Part shown: in pieces, positions 10,656 to 21,532 of the stretch
Position numbering within the stretch: the first letter of the stretch is position 1
Layout: each line of letters opens with the position of its first letter
Assembly: GCA_021432635.1 (NCBI GenBank)
Contig: MU270018.1
Span: forward strand, 627,579 to 691,578
Direction: 5' to 3'
From: Thozetella sp. PMI_491
Taxonomy: Eukaryota > Ascomycota > Sordariomycetes > Chaetosphaeriales > Chaetosphaeriaceae
Length of the DNA stretch: 64,000 nt
Notes under the pieces: generated by a model
What the model saw: the letters and a program-made list of their open reading frames with translations, nothing else
Databases searched by the model: none
Told to the model about the DNA's origin: nothing
Position numbers and translations under genes: made by a program

Positions 10656-12416
10656 TTAAGAGTCGATCAGCCGGTCGTCGCCCTTGCCACCTCTGGCCAA
10701 AACTTCCCGGATGCGGTCGTTCTCAACCGCCCGGATTCTGCTCCTAGCCAGGTCGAGCCTCTCGACGCCACGGTTGATCGTCTCGATATGCACGCTCAGC
10801 GGCACGTGGGCGCGGCCCCTCGCCAACTCAGGCTCAGCGACGCGGTCGCGCAAATCTCCCAGCCCAGCCTGTATCTTCTCCAGCTCGACAATCAACTCGC
10901 TCACCTGCCTGACCGCGTCGGTGCGCTGCGTGTTGACCTCGCGCAGAAGGGCCAGTTGGTCGTTGAGGTTGTGCAGACGCTGGCGGTTCGCGCCTACGAG
11001 CGTCCAGATCGTCCACAGGATCTCGTCCTTGCGACCTTGCACGCTCTTCTGGGTGCGCGTTACGAAGTCATAGATGATGCCTAGGTGGTCCTCCGCCTTG
11101 CCGAAGACGCGCAGGACCGCCTGCGCCTCGAGGATCAGATCTCCGATGCGATCCGACACGAGCGCCGTGTGCTCCACGTACTTATCAAGCAGCAGGCGCT
11201 CCGAAAACTGCGTGGGCTGGAAGGGCGCGAAGACCCAGCCAGTCCAGGCCCCCAACCAACCGGCGCTCTCTTGGGCCGAGTCCGAGAGGGTGTCAAGGTA
11301 ACGCGACGTCCACCGGTTGATGCTAATGACCGAGTCCACGGCAGAGCCTACATGCGTGTTGAACTTCTGCAGGTCATTCGACGCGGTGCGGGCCGTCTCG
11401 ATGAAGCCTTCAAACTCAAGAACCAGCTCTTCCTTGCTTTGGAGGGTGCTGTACCGCACGATCGTGCGCAAATCTCGAATTGACTGCTCTGACCGCTTCA
11501 TCTCCATCGGCAGCGAGACGCCCTGCGCAGATTTCTCGAGGACCTGCTCAAACTGGTCTTGGATATCCATCAGTCCGTCGAACTCGAGCGAACTACCGCG
11601 AGGTCCTCCGGCTGTGTCTTCGATGGGATCGATCGGGCAAATTGGAATGCCGAGGGATGTTGTAACTAGCGACGCACCAGGTAGGCGACATATGGGGGAG
11701 AGAGACTCGTAGATGGTCCTTGTCGCCATGTTTCGCGCCACGATGAGGCCGCCAAAGGTCAGGTAGATGGCGAGTGCAACTGCCAACGGCTTCTGCGCAT
11801 ACGAGAAAGTAAGACCGATGAGCCCAAAGAACCAAGCGAGCATGTCGTAGGTTGTGTTAGGCAGCGACGTGGACAGGCGCTCCACGAACCCAGGAGGCTT
11901 TTCGTCTTGGGCCTCTGGCTTTCGAGCTCGGCGCCGCGGTCCTTTGGTCGGACTTGCTTGCAGGGCCACTTGACGTCGCCATGCTGCCGTAGGCACCGAC
12001 TGGTTCGGCCGTATCGTGCTTGAGGAATGGGCACTGGAGCGCTGTGGGCTCTCGTGGTCGAGGCGCGGCATGATGAGCAAGGACTCGGGCGACTGGTATT
12101 TCCGCGTCTCCCTCGAGCTCTGGCGCACAGACTGCGGAACCGAGGGGCGAAATGGCGAGCGCAAAAGAACTTGGTCCTCCAGCTCTGCCTTGCTTAGGAA
12201 GTTCTCCAGGTTGTCGTCCTGCGATCCTCCTATGCTGAGAGGTTGCGACCCGCCGATGCTAAAAGGTTGCGAGCCCGTGAGTTGGGATGGCTCGCTTCCG
12301 CTCGAGATAATAAGCTCTTCGTCCTCGTCGCGCACGATCGTGGTGTCGAAGCTGTCGTTCTCGCCGCTCTCCACCATGCGCCAGGAGCTCTCGACAGGAA
12401 TGTTCTGCTTCCTCAT
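10656..12416 (-). CDS. Conserved fungal membrane protein of unknown function (586 aa)
   Basis: This is a single-exon frame with an ATG start at 12414-12416. I do not recognise a named family. The first 190 residues are Ser/Pro-rich and probably disordered, with a short repeat (GSQPFSIGGSQPLSIGGSQ, about residues 48-66) and a basic patch (KGPRRRARK). One or two hydrophobic helices follow at about 195-235 (MLAWFFGLIGLTFSY and AVALAIYLTFGGLIVA). The remaining 350 residues are polar, mostly helical and probably coiled coil, with heptad-like Leu/Ile spacing. This layout suggests an organelle or ER membrane protein with a long C-terminal helical domain. It lies downstream of urease on the same strand and is divergent from MST1, and I see no functional link to either. 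Confidence 0.85.
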   Translation of the reverse strand: MRKQNIPVESSWRMVESGENDSFDTTIVRDEDEELIISSGSEPSQLTGSQPFSIGGSQPLSIGGSQDDNLENFLSKAELEDQVLLRSPFRPSVPQSVRQSSRETRKYQSPESLLIMPRLDHESPQRSSAHSSSTIRPNQSVPTAAWRRQVALQASPTKGPRRRARKPEAQDEKPPGFVERLSTSLPNTTYDMLAWFFGLIGLTFSYAQKPLAVALAIYLTFGGLIVARNMATRTIYESLSPICRLPGASLVTTSLGIPICPIDPIEDTAGGPRGSSLEFDGLMDIQDQFEQVLEKSAQGVSLPMEMKRSEQSIRDLRTIVRYSTLQSKEELVLEFEGFIETARTASNDLQKFNTHVGSAVDSVISINRWTSRYLDTLSDSAQESAGWLGAWTGWVFAPFQPTQFSERLLLDKYVEHTALVSDRIGDLILEAQAVLRVFGKAEDHLGIIYDFVTRTQKSVQGRKDEILWTIWTLVGANRQRLHNLNDQLALLREVNTQRTDAVRQVSELIVELEKIQAGLGDLRDRVAEPELARGRAHVPLSVHIETINRGVERLDLARSRIRAVENDRIREVLARGGKGDDRLIDS

Positions 12417-13406
12417 GTTGAGAGGGATTGTTTGTGCCCAGCACGCTGATGAGGAGCGACTTGGTCAGACTGGCATTGCCCGGTCGGACGGATCGAGACC
12501 CTATAACGGCCTGTTATCGTAACCCAGACGAGGGGCTGCGCCGGAGTCAAAAGAGGAGGCCGAGGTCGTCGTGAAGTGAAAGGTTGAGAGTATATTTGAA
12601 GATGGCAGCTACGCGTCCAAGTGGCGAATCGCGTAGAGGCAGAAGCGCTTTATACCAGCCTAGCGTCAATGGACTGGCGCCGGGGTTTCATGGTACTGCA
12701 GGGAAGCGAATGAGTCACTTTTGATACGGCCTCAAGAAGTCTTTTGGGATGCACGGCGTGTCTGTAGGAGAAAGTGCGATTTGAATTTGTAAGAAGCGGT
12801 TGCCAGCACGGTGCCGATATGTACATGCCGAAGTTCAAAAAAGCACTGTACCTGCGGGATGCGACGGCGCGCAAAAAGTGGTGATGCAACAGGGGGGGCT
12901 GGGTGCCTATTCTCTCTGACTGACCTTGTCATGTGGTCCCACCGGCCTCGGGGTCTGATTGCTGACCCTTGCAGGAGAGGCGAGACCTGGGTCTGAGAGG
13001 TACGTACTCCGGTACCAAAGCGCGTGGGACAAGCGCGCTGATGGTACGAAAAATATACATGTCTAGATGAAGTACAACAGGGCAAGAACAGGTAAAGGGT
13101 CGGCTATGACCGAGGCGAAAAATCGGATCAAATCAACCATAATCCTCTTTCTCATCTATATCTAGCGAAGAATCCTGGGTCTCCAGTACAAACGACTAGC
13201 GGCGACGCGTGCAAGCAGAAGCTCTTAGCGGGCTCCATCAAGTATCATGAATGTCACGCCGACTTTTTAGTCTATGTACCAGCCGTGGTGTACCCAGGTT
13301 AAGCCGTTTCGGGCGCTAGAGCTCCATAGGATCCCAGCTTCAAAAACGTTGCTGTCGAGCTTCGACTGACAACGTTCGATACCTCAAAGCTACGAGCGAA
13401 GCCGGG
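12417..13406. other. Divergent intergenic region upstream of MST1
   Basis: This 990-bp region between two divergently transcribed genes presumably holds both promoters. The small frames here (for example 12732-13085 minus) are unsupported. I see no tRNA or repeat. Confidence 0.5.
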
Positions 13407-14891
13407 ATGCTCCCACGACGAGCGGCGAGGCACATCTCGCAGGTAGTTCTGCGCAAGGCGCGCCCGACCCCCCGCATCTGCACTCCCATTGCGACACAAT
13501 ACCGACAGTGTTCCTCCCACGCGCCGCTTCACAAGACACCGGCCGACCACCGCGAGCTCGGCGTGCAACAAGAGCTATTCACTACCTCCATCTACAGCCC
13601 CGGGTCCCCGATCCTCCTCCCAAACGGCGCCCGAATATTCAATCGCCTCGTCGAGTTTCTCCGACGTCAGTATGTGCGCTATGGCTTCCAGGAAGTCATC
13701 ACGCCCACCATCTACAAGAAAGCGCTCTGGGCCAAGTCGGGCCATCTCGAGAACTATGCAGACGACATGTTCACGGTAACGAGTGGGTCGCCGTCCCGTG
13801 CCGATGCCTCGGAGACCAGCGAAGGAGACGAGTACGGACTCAAGCCGATGAATTGTCCGGGCCACTGCCTCATCTTCGCGTCCAAGCTGAGGAGCTACCG
13901 CGAGCTTCCCATCCGATACGCCGACTTTAGTCCTCTCCACCGCAACGAAATATCGGGAGCCCTGAGCGGGCTGACACGCGTGAGGCGGTTTCATCAGGAC
14001 GATGGCCACATCTTCTGTCGACCGTCGCAGATTGAGGACGAGATCCGAAAGACTCTTGACTTCATCCGCGTCGCCTACAGCGTGTTTCGTCTCGGTCCGT
14101 ATCGGCTAGCGCTATCGACGCGCCCTGCAGATCACTACATTGGCAGCCTAGAGGACTGGGAGCAGGCGGAAGGCTCCCTCAAGAAAGCATTAGACGCGAG
14201 CGGCCAGGATTGGACCGTCAACGAAGGCGACGGGGCTTTTTATGGGCCCAAGATTGATGTTATCTTGAAGGACTCAGACGGGAAGGAGCACCAGACGGCC
14301 ACCATCCAGCTCGACTTCCAGCTACCCAAGCGGTTCGACCTGGAGTACCAGGCACCAGCGCCCGAATTGGAGCAAAAGGGCGAGACCACAACTGACCCAG
14401 AGCTCCTGGCTAACGTCGGACTAGTGAGACCGGTGCTCATCCACCGTGCCGTGTTGGGGTCCGTGGAACGTCTCATGGCGCTGCTTATCGAGCATTATAA
14501 CGGAAAGTGGCCGTTTTGGCTCAACCCTAGACAAACCATCATTCTCACGGTGAACGACAGCAAGCCGGTTATCGACTGGGTTCATAAGACGCAACGCATA
14601 TTATTAGGGATGGAAACTAGCACGGCAGAGGATGGGCCCATTAACCCGTCGCAACTATCTATAGACGTCGACGACAGCGCCCGGAGTCTGCCTCTGAAGG
14701 TCCGCGAGGCGAAGACGAAAGGATACGGCGTGATCGTCGTCGTGGGTCCCAAGAACGTCTCCAAGGGATCCGTTACGGTCGATGCGACCGGCATCCCTGC
14801 GGCGGGGCAACCCAATGTTGACAAGTCCTTGGAGATGACGCCGGAGGAACTACTTCATTTCTTGAAGTCCAAGGTAGAGGCATACCAATAA
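13407..14891 (+). CDS. MST1: Threonyl-tRNA synthetase, mitochondrial
   Basis: This uninterrupted frame encodes 494 residues, close to the yeast Mst1 length and lacking the N-terminal TGS/editing domains of the cytosolic enzyme. The N-terminus (MLPRRAARHISQVVLRKARP) is Arg-rich with no acidic residue, a typical mitochondrial presequence. The class II core is clear. A motif 1 region lies around YGFQEVITPTIYKKALWAKSGH. The threonine/zinc-binding segment contains LKPMNCPGHC. Motif 2 is RNEISGALSGLTRVRRFHQDD, and motif 3 is RAVLGSVERLMALLIEHY. The C-terminal anticodon-binding domain follows NPRQTIILTV. The enzyme charges mitochondrial tRNA-Thr in the matrix. It faces the bHLH gene tail to tail, with 297 bp between the stop codons. 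Confidence 0.96.
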   Translation: MLPRRAARHISQVVLRKARPTPRICTPIATQYRQCSSHAPLHKTPADHRELGVQQELFTTSIYSPGSPILLPNGARIFNRLVEFLRRQYVRYGFQEVITPTIYKKALWAKSGHLENYADDMFTVTSGSPSRADASETSEGDEYGLKPMNCPGHCLIFASKLRSYRELPIRYADFSPLHRNEISGALSGLTRVRRFHQDDGHIFCRPSQIEDEIRKTLDFIRVAYSVFRLGPYRLALSTRPADHYIGSLEDWEQAEGSLKKALDASGQDWTVNEGDGAFYGPKIDVILKDSDGKEHQTATIQLDFQLPKRFDLEYQAPAPELEQKGETTTDPELLANVGLVRPVLIHRAVLGSVERLMALLIEHYNGKWPFWLNPRQTIILTVNDSKPVIDWVHKTQRILLGMETSTAEDGPINPSQLSIDVDDSARSLPLKVREAKTKGYGVIVVVGPKNVSKGSVTVDATGIPAAGQPNVDKSLEMTPEELLHFLKSKVEAYQ

Positions 14892-15188
14892 ACACACCCC
14901 TGCTCCTCCGCAATCCGGAATGTCCCGTCCCTGCCCCGAAGACCACTAGTGGCCGCTCGGGCATGTAATGTTAGGATGTGACTCACAAAAGTGATGCATC
15001 TTGCAAGTTTTGTGCACATATGTATCTCCTTCACATCGCAGTTCCGCAAAACTGCGCATTCTCTGAACAGGGATCTTGGAGGACGATGCATCGACAACGC
15101 AGTAGTCTCGGCCATGAACCAGCACTTCTGCCTGGCTGCCTCGCACGGGGGGAGGCGGCAGAAGGCGTGCGAACCGATACGGGCTGGA

Positions 15189-15620
15189 TCAACCGCGGTT
15201 CCTAGCTTGGCTGCCGTTCGACTGGTGGAGCAGTATCTTCTTCAAGCTCTCGTCGACCTGACCCCCATTCTCTTCGATCTTGCGGACGAGCTCCCTTCTC
15301 TCCTCTAGCTGCTCGCGCATATATGTGACCGTCTTCTTGAGCACAATGCCCTCAGACCGACCCTGGCCCTCGAGGCCCGGCACGAGCTCGGTTAGACGGT
15401 CAAAGCCCTCGCGAATCGCCTGCCGCCGCTTCTGCTCTGCACAAAATATGCGGGTTAGAGTTTGGCTGTAATATATTCTGCAGGTTACCTAGTGATCGGG
15501 GTGTTGCGTACCAGAGGCGATGTGGTTCTGCTTCTTTTCCTCTTCCGTGAGGCGCGGCTTGTCGTCGGCCCCATTGCCGCCGTCCTGCACGGGCGAACCC
15601 GATTTCTTTGGGGAGGACAT
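15189..15620 (-). CDS. Small basic helix-loop-helix transcription factor (Ino4-like)
   Basis: Two exons, 15512-15620 and 15189-15436 (intron 15437-15511), encode 118 residues. The join gives NHIAS-EQKRRQAIREGF, an exact basic-region consensus: His33, Glu37 and Arg41 form the H-E-R triad that reads E-boxes. Helix 1 is about 42-54. The loop contains GLEGQGRSEG, and helix 2 is about 66-90. I chose the ATG at 15620, giving MSSPKKSG. An in-frame ATG at 15716 would add 32 hydrophobic residues unlikely to belong. The short length, single bHLH domain and C-terminal position recall yeast Ino4, the partner of Ino2 in phospholipid gene activation. Many fungal bHLH proteins share this layout, so the target genes are not known. 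It is divergent from the Maf gene across 550 bp. Confidence 0.88.
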
Positions 15621-16170
15621 CGATGCGACAAACAAAGCGCTTACGCGTGAAAGAGAACGGGATTGCCCCGGCCGAAGCAATGCTAGATACTGGCAAGAAA
15701 CCCACGTAGCGGCCAAGGGAGGTGGATGTTTGTGGAGAGTGTTGCGCTAGCAAGCGCGGTCCGTCTGTTGTCCTTTTTGGTATAAGCTGAGCGTGTTGGG
15801 GTCAAGAGACCCCCTCAGATGCGCCGTGCGTTGGTTCGCCTCGGCATGTGAGCGAGCTCAAAGTTACGTATGTCCAGTATACCCCACCCCACCAACCTTT
15901 CCAGGACAGTACGAGGAGCCGGGGGAAGGTGGTGGGATGGGGCCCCCGGACCGAGCGGCAAATGATAACGATAAGATCGCATCGTGCCTGGCCGGAGGAT
16001 GACGTTGGTTGGCAGCACTAGCCGTTCCCACAATGCATCTTGCAAGCTTTGGAGGGGCTGAAGACGCTGAACAAGAGTGTTATCCCGACAGCAGGCCGGG
16101 CAATCCACCGCACACACGGCCGCCGACATCCTCAGACTAGTCCTCCTCCGTCTCCCTTCTTCCCTCCTCA
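15621..16170. other. Bidirectional promoter region, bHLH / Maf
   Basis: This 550-bp gap separates two divergent starts. It contains no credible open frame. The last 100 bp before 16171 are pyrimidine-rich, as is common before fungal start codons. Confidence 0.5.
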
Positions 16171-17073
16171 ATGGATTCCAAGATCCCGTCCGACTCGCCG
16201 CCGGATTACGATGCCTCGGCTGCCGAGCATGGGCTACCTGCCCAGCAAGGCCCACGCACCAGAAGAGGGCCGCAGCCCCTAGACCTTCCAATCTTGAGCT
16301 ACATGAGGTCGAAGAGAACCATTCTGGCCTCTGCTTCGCCGCGGCGGAAATACCTTCTCGCGCAGGTATGCCCTTGTGCCCACACCGCCCGCCGAAATGG
16401 CCGGACACCGCGCTGACCATCGGCCCGCAAGATCGGCCTCACCACACTTGAGATCCTTCCCTCCACCAAGCCCGAGAACCTCTCCAAGACCGACCTCGAT
16501 CCACACGAGTACGTCGCTGCTACCGCACGGCAGAAGTGCCTCGACGTCTACCAGGCCGCGCTCGACGCACAGGAGGCGTCAACCGCTAACCCGCCTCCCG
16601 AGGACCCGGCATTGGTGATCGCCGCCGATACCATCGTTGTGACGCGCGCGGGTAAGATCCTGGAGAAGCCGCACAGTGAGGCGGAGCACGTGCGCATGCT
16701 GCGGCACATGCGCGACACCCATATGCACCGCGTCCTGACGGCGGTATGCGTGCTGGCACCCAAGGCGGACGCGTCGCACCCGGGGTATGAGATCGCTGCG
16801 CACGTCGAAGAGACGCGCGTTTACTTCGCTCAGGCGGATGACGGGCTGCCCGATGAGGTCATCGATAGCTACATCAGGACGCGCGAGGGCGTCGACAAGG
16901 CCGGGGGGTATGCGCTCCAGGGGATCGGAGGCGCTGTTTTAGTCGAGCGCGTGGAGGGGAGCGTAGATAACGTGGTCGGACTGCCAGTCCGCAAGTGCCT
17001 GCAGCTATGCGAGAAGGTTGTGTTTATGCAAGGGGAATATGACGCCGGAGATGCTGACGAAGAAGAGGAATAG
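16171..17073 (+). CDS. Maf/YhdE-type nucleoside-triphosphate pyrophosphatase
   Basis: Two exons, 16171-16365 and 16432-17073, give 278 residues. The 66-bp intron begins GTATGC and ends CGCAAG, and the join reads KYLLAQ-IGLTTLEIL. The Maf signature is at residues 54-59 (SASPRR). It is followed by the catalytic AADTIVV segment at about 126-132 and by GGYALQGIGGAVLVERVEGS near the C-terminus. Maf proteins hydrolyse non-canonical or excess nucleotides such as dTTP, UTP and m5UTP to monophosphates and pyrophosphate, cleaning the nucleotide pool. The bacterial name refers to septum inhibition on overexpression. A polar extension of about 48 residues precedes the domain and a short acidic tail (DADEEEE) ends the protein. 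Both are common in fungal versions. The enzyme is probably cytosolic. Confidence 0.94.
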
Positions 17074-17710
17074 GCGCTTCAAAAATGGTTTCCCCTTCCC
17101 AACCCCCCCCGGACCCAACCAAAGGTAGAGTTTAGGTGCTGCATCTCATTTCTGTGGGGAAGGAGTACGGGGAGGAGCTCACCTCACTCCGGTGTGGTAT
17201 TCTGCACGGCATGACGACGCTATGAAAAGGGAAACAAATAGAGACGTAAAGTGCCTTGTACGGCGTTATTTTTCACACGTTTTACACGTCGACCAGTACT
17301 TTGAGTCGTCAAGTTCTAGAGCTGCTAATCAACTTGCGGAGCCTTTAGCTTGCCCTAAAACCATTAGATGAGATAATAAGATAACTTGGGCACCTAGTGC
17401 CCCCAAACATCCCCGTTGAGTACTCTACCTGCCATGCGTGCGCCTTATTCACCTTGCGCACTACTATATGAGTGAAATATACATGTATATGTACAGGTCC
17501 TGGATCTTCTGTGACTCTAGCATGAGAATGAGCGATGAGCTCAAATAAAAGCCAGGCCTGCCCATGGCCTTGACAAAGGTCCAGTGAAAAATACAATGCG
17601 CTCATCCGTACCCCGGGTGTTGTAACAGATATCACAGACGTCGCCACTCCAATGTATCGCGAGTTTGCCTTCTAAGCCATCCCCACCACCTTCGCTTACA
17701 GTTACTTAGG
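17074..17710. other. Convergent 3' region between Maf and GH47 genes
   Basis: These 637 bp hold the 3' UTRs of two convergent genes. The region is relatively AT-rich from about 17220 to 17480. The frame at 17345-17647 (minus) has no recognisable family and is not called. Confidence 0.5.
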
Positions 17711-19499
<1,789 letters not shown>

Positions 19500-20464
19500 T
19501 GTATTGCAGGGGGCAAAAGATCATGGCCAGGTGCGCGGGTGCTAGAGCAGAGGTTGCGAGGAGCGCGATCAAGAGGGACGGTTGGGTGCGCGAGGTGGTT
19601 AAAACAATTATGAGATGAAGTGCTCTCTCCTGCCAGCGGGAGGCGCTCTTGTTGAAGGGCAACCGAATGTTTGCTTTCCACCTTTCCGCGATCTCCAGCT
19701 GGCATAGGGCAATCCGTCGCCCGTCGATATACCCAATGGCCCGGGAACGGGGCACGCTGGAAATGCTCGCACGGCGGGGATACCGGCTAATTAAACGAGC
19801 TGGGCGGCCTTGATACCGATCAGGTTTCAAGCACGGGGTGTGCGGCGGAGCTAGGCGAGAGAGCACTGTGCCATCGCGGTCGCTAGTGGTCAGTAGCTTG
19901 GTGGCTCAGGCAAACCAGCTTTTCGGACGCCCGTTCATCGCAGGCGAAGGTTCGAAGAAGCTGAGCGACTGTGCCGCTGACCTGATTCGGTCGGGTGCCG
20001 ACGCCGAAGCAACAACCCCAGCAGCTTAGCCCGCCCAGCGTCTCCACCCAATAGCAGCAATCAGTAGGAGAAATAAAATAAACTAAACTACTTCAAGGTG
20101 AAGGAGAATATTCAATGGACAAAGGTACGGCGACAGAAAGGTCTTACGAAGCTCCGCCCCCCAATAGCCACCGTAACCTGGGAGTCTTTGTGTTATGCTC
20201 TTACCCGTCTTAGTTTTTCTATATTGAAGTATAGCATGGGTTTTAGGGTGGGGTGAAACAGATGTTAAAGAGGTTCCACTTCAATGTCTTATCGCTTATC
20301 GATAGCCACTGCCCGTTGTGTTTTCTCTGCCCGCCATCCGTCCTCGAGGGAAAAAAATTAAAGAGCAGGAATCACCAACCTCGGATGCTCCCCCTTCCAC
20401 ACCTCCGCCCGTCACTCTCAGAGAACAGCTTTTCGAGCGGTTTGCGCCAGACCTCAAAGCTGCC
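19500..20464. other. Bidirectional promoter region, GH47 / UTP11
   Basis: This 965-bp gap between divergent genes has an AT-richer stretch at about 20060-20290 just before UTP11. The upstream in-frame extension of UTP11 begins with GTG, not ATG, so it is not included. No other feature is visible. Confidence 0.5.
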
Positions 20465-21317
20465 ATGTCGTCGATGCGCAAAAAGATACCGGGCACTCGC
20501 CCCTACAGGTAGGACTAGCCGGCCTCTGCTTACCGCCGTCCCCTCCGCTCACAATACACTCAGGGAACGTCACCAGCCTCAGGAGCGTACCAAACTCGGG
20601 TTTCTTGAGAAGAAGAAGGATTATCAGAAGCGGTCGCAGGACTTCAACAAGAAGAAGGCGACAATCAAGAGCCTTAAGTCTAAAGCCGCCGAGTTCAATG
20701 AGGATGAGTTCAACTATGGCATGCTCACGCGACAGATGAGCTCCAAATGGTCGACTGGGAAGACCTGGTCGGGTACGGTACACGGAGATCGAGGGAATGA
20801 GGTCTTGTCCATGGACACCGTCAGGCTTCTCAAGACTCAGGATCTAGGCTACCTCCGGACTATGCGAAACATTGCCCAGAAGGATGTGAAGGCGCGGGAA
20901 CAGAGACTGGCCATGGCAGTGGCGCTGGCAGGACAAGACGGGAATGATGACAAGGGCGACCCGTTCGACGACGAAGATGACGAGGAGCCAACCGCTGGCA
21001 GGGGTCCAACAAAAATCGTGTTTGCAGACGATGTCGACGAGCGGGAACAAGCGATGCGAACCCGCGCCGACGAAGACGACAGGGACGCGCCGGACAGGGA
21101 CGACGAGGATGACGAGATGCAGAATGATGAGCCGAGCGGACAGGAGAAAGTAGAGATATTGAAGCGCAAGCTTCTCAACGCCAAGAAGAGGTTGAGGGCG
21201 CTCGCCGAAGCGGAGGAGGAGCTCCAGGCGCAGCGGTCTAGGATGGCCAAGACACCGTCCTACAGCGGCATCACCAAGACCGGAAAAAAAGTAAAGGTTC
21301 GCGAGCGAAAGAGGTAG
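20465..21317 (+). CDS. UTP11: U3 snoRNP protein Utp11 (small-subunit processome)
   Basis: Two exons, 20465-20508 and 20564-21317, encode 265 residues. The 55-bp intron begins GTAGGA and ends ACTCAG, and the join reads TRPYR-ERHQPQERTKLGFLEKKKDY, the family hallmark. The start MSSMRKK fits the usual Utp11 opening. Conserved blocks that follow are KRSQDFNKKKATIKSLKSKA, DEFNYGMLTRQM and TQDLGYLRTMRNIAQKDV. A highly acidic middle stretch (about residues 165-220) and a basic C-terminal tail (TGKKVKVRERKR) complete the protein. Utp11 belongs to the U3-containing SSU processome and is needed for early pre-18S rRNA cleavages in the nucleolus. The gene ends 215 bp from the convergent gene at 21533. 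Confidence 0.95.
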
Positions 21318-21532
21318 ACTACGGATGGGACAGACTGCAAGACTTATGCCCGAGTAGCCTAGTGGGGCGAGAGGGAAGGAGGAACTTGATATTTCAGGCC
21401 GAGCAGCGAGATGCTGGCTGCGCTCTCGGTGCCGAGGATATACCCAAAACGCCAGATTGCCCAGGTTGGGCCCAAAGATGCTTTCCCGTCGTGATATACC
21501 ATTACAAGTACCGGCCTGCCCACCTGCATTAA

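Noticed and set aside
15621-15716. Upstream start of the bHLH protein (32 extra residues)
   Set aside because: The added segment is hydrophobic and unlike known bHLH N-termini. The ATG at 15620 fits the compact Ino4-type layout better, though transcript data could change this.
20318-20464. In-frame N-terminal extension of Utp11 (49 residues)
   Set aside because: It begins with GTG. The family starts with MSSMR, which matches the ATG at 20465.
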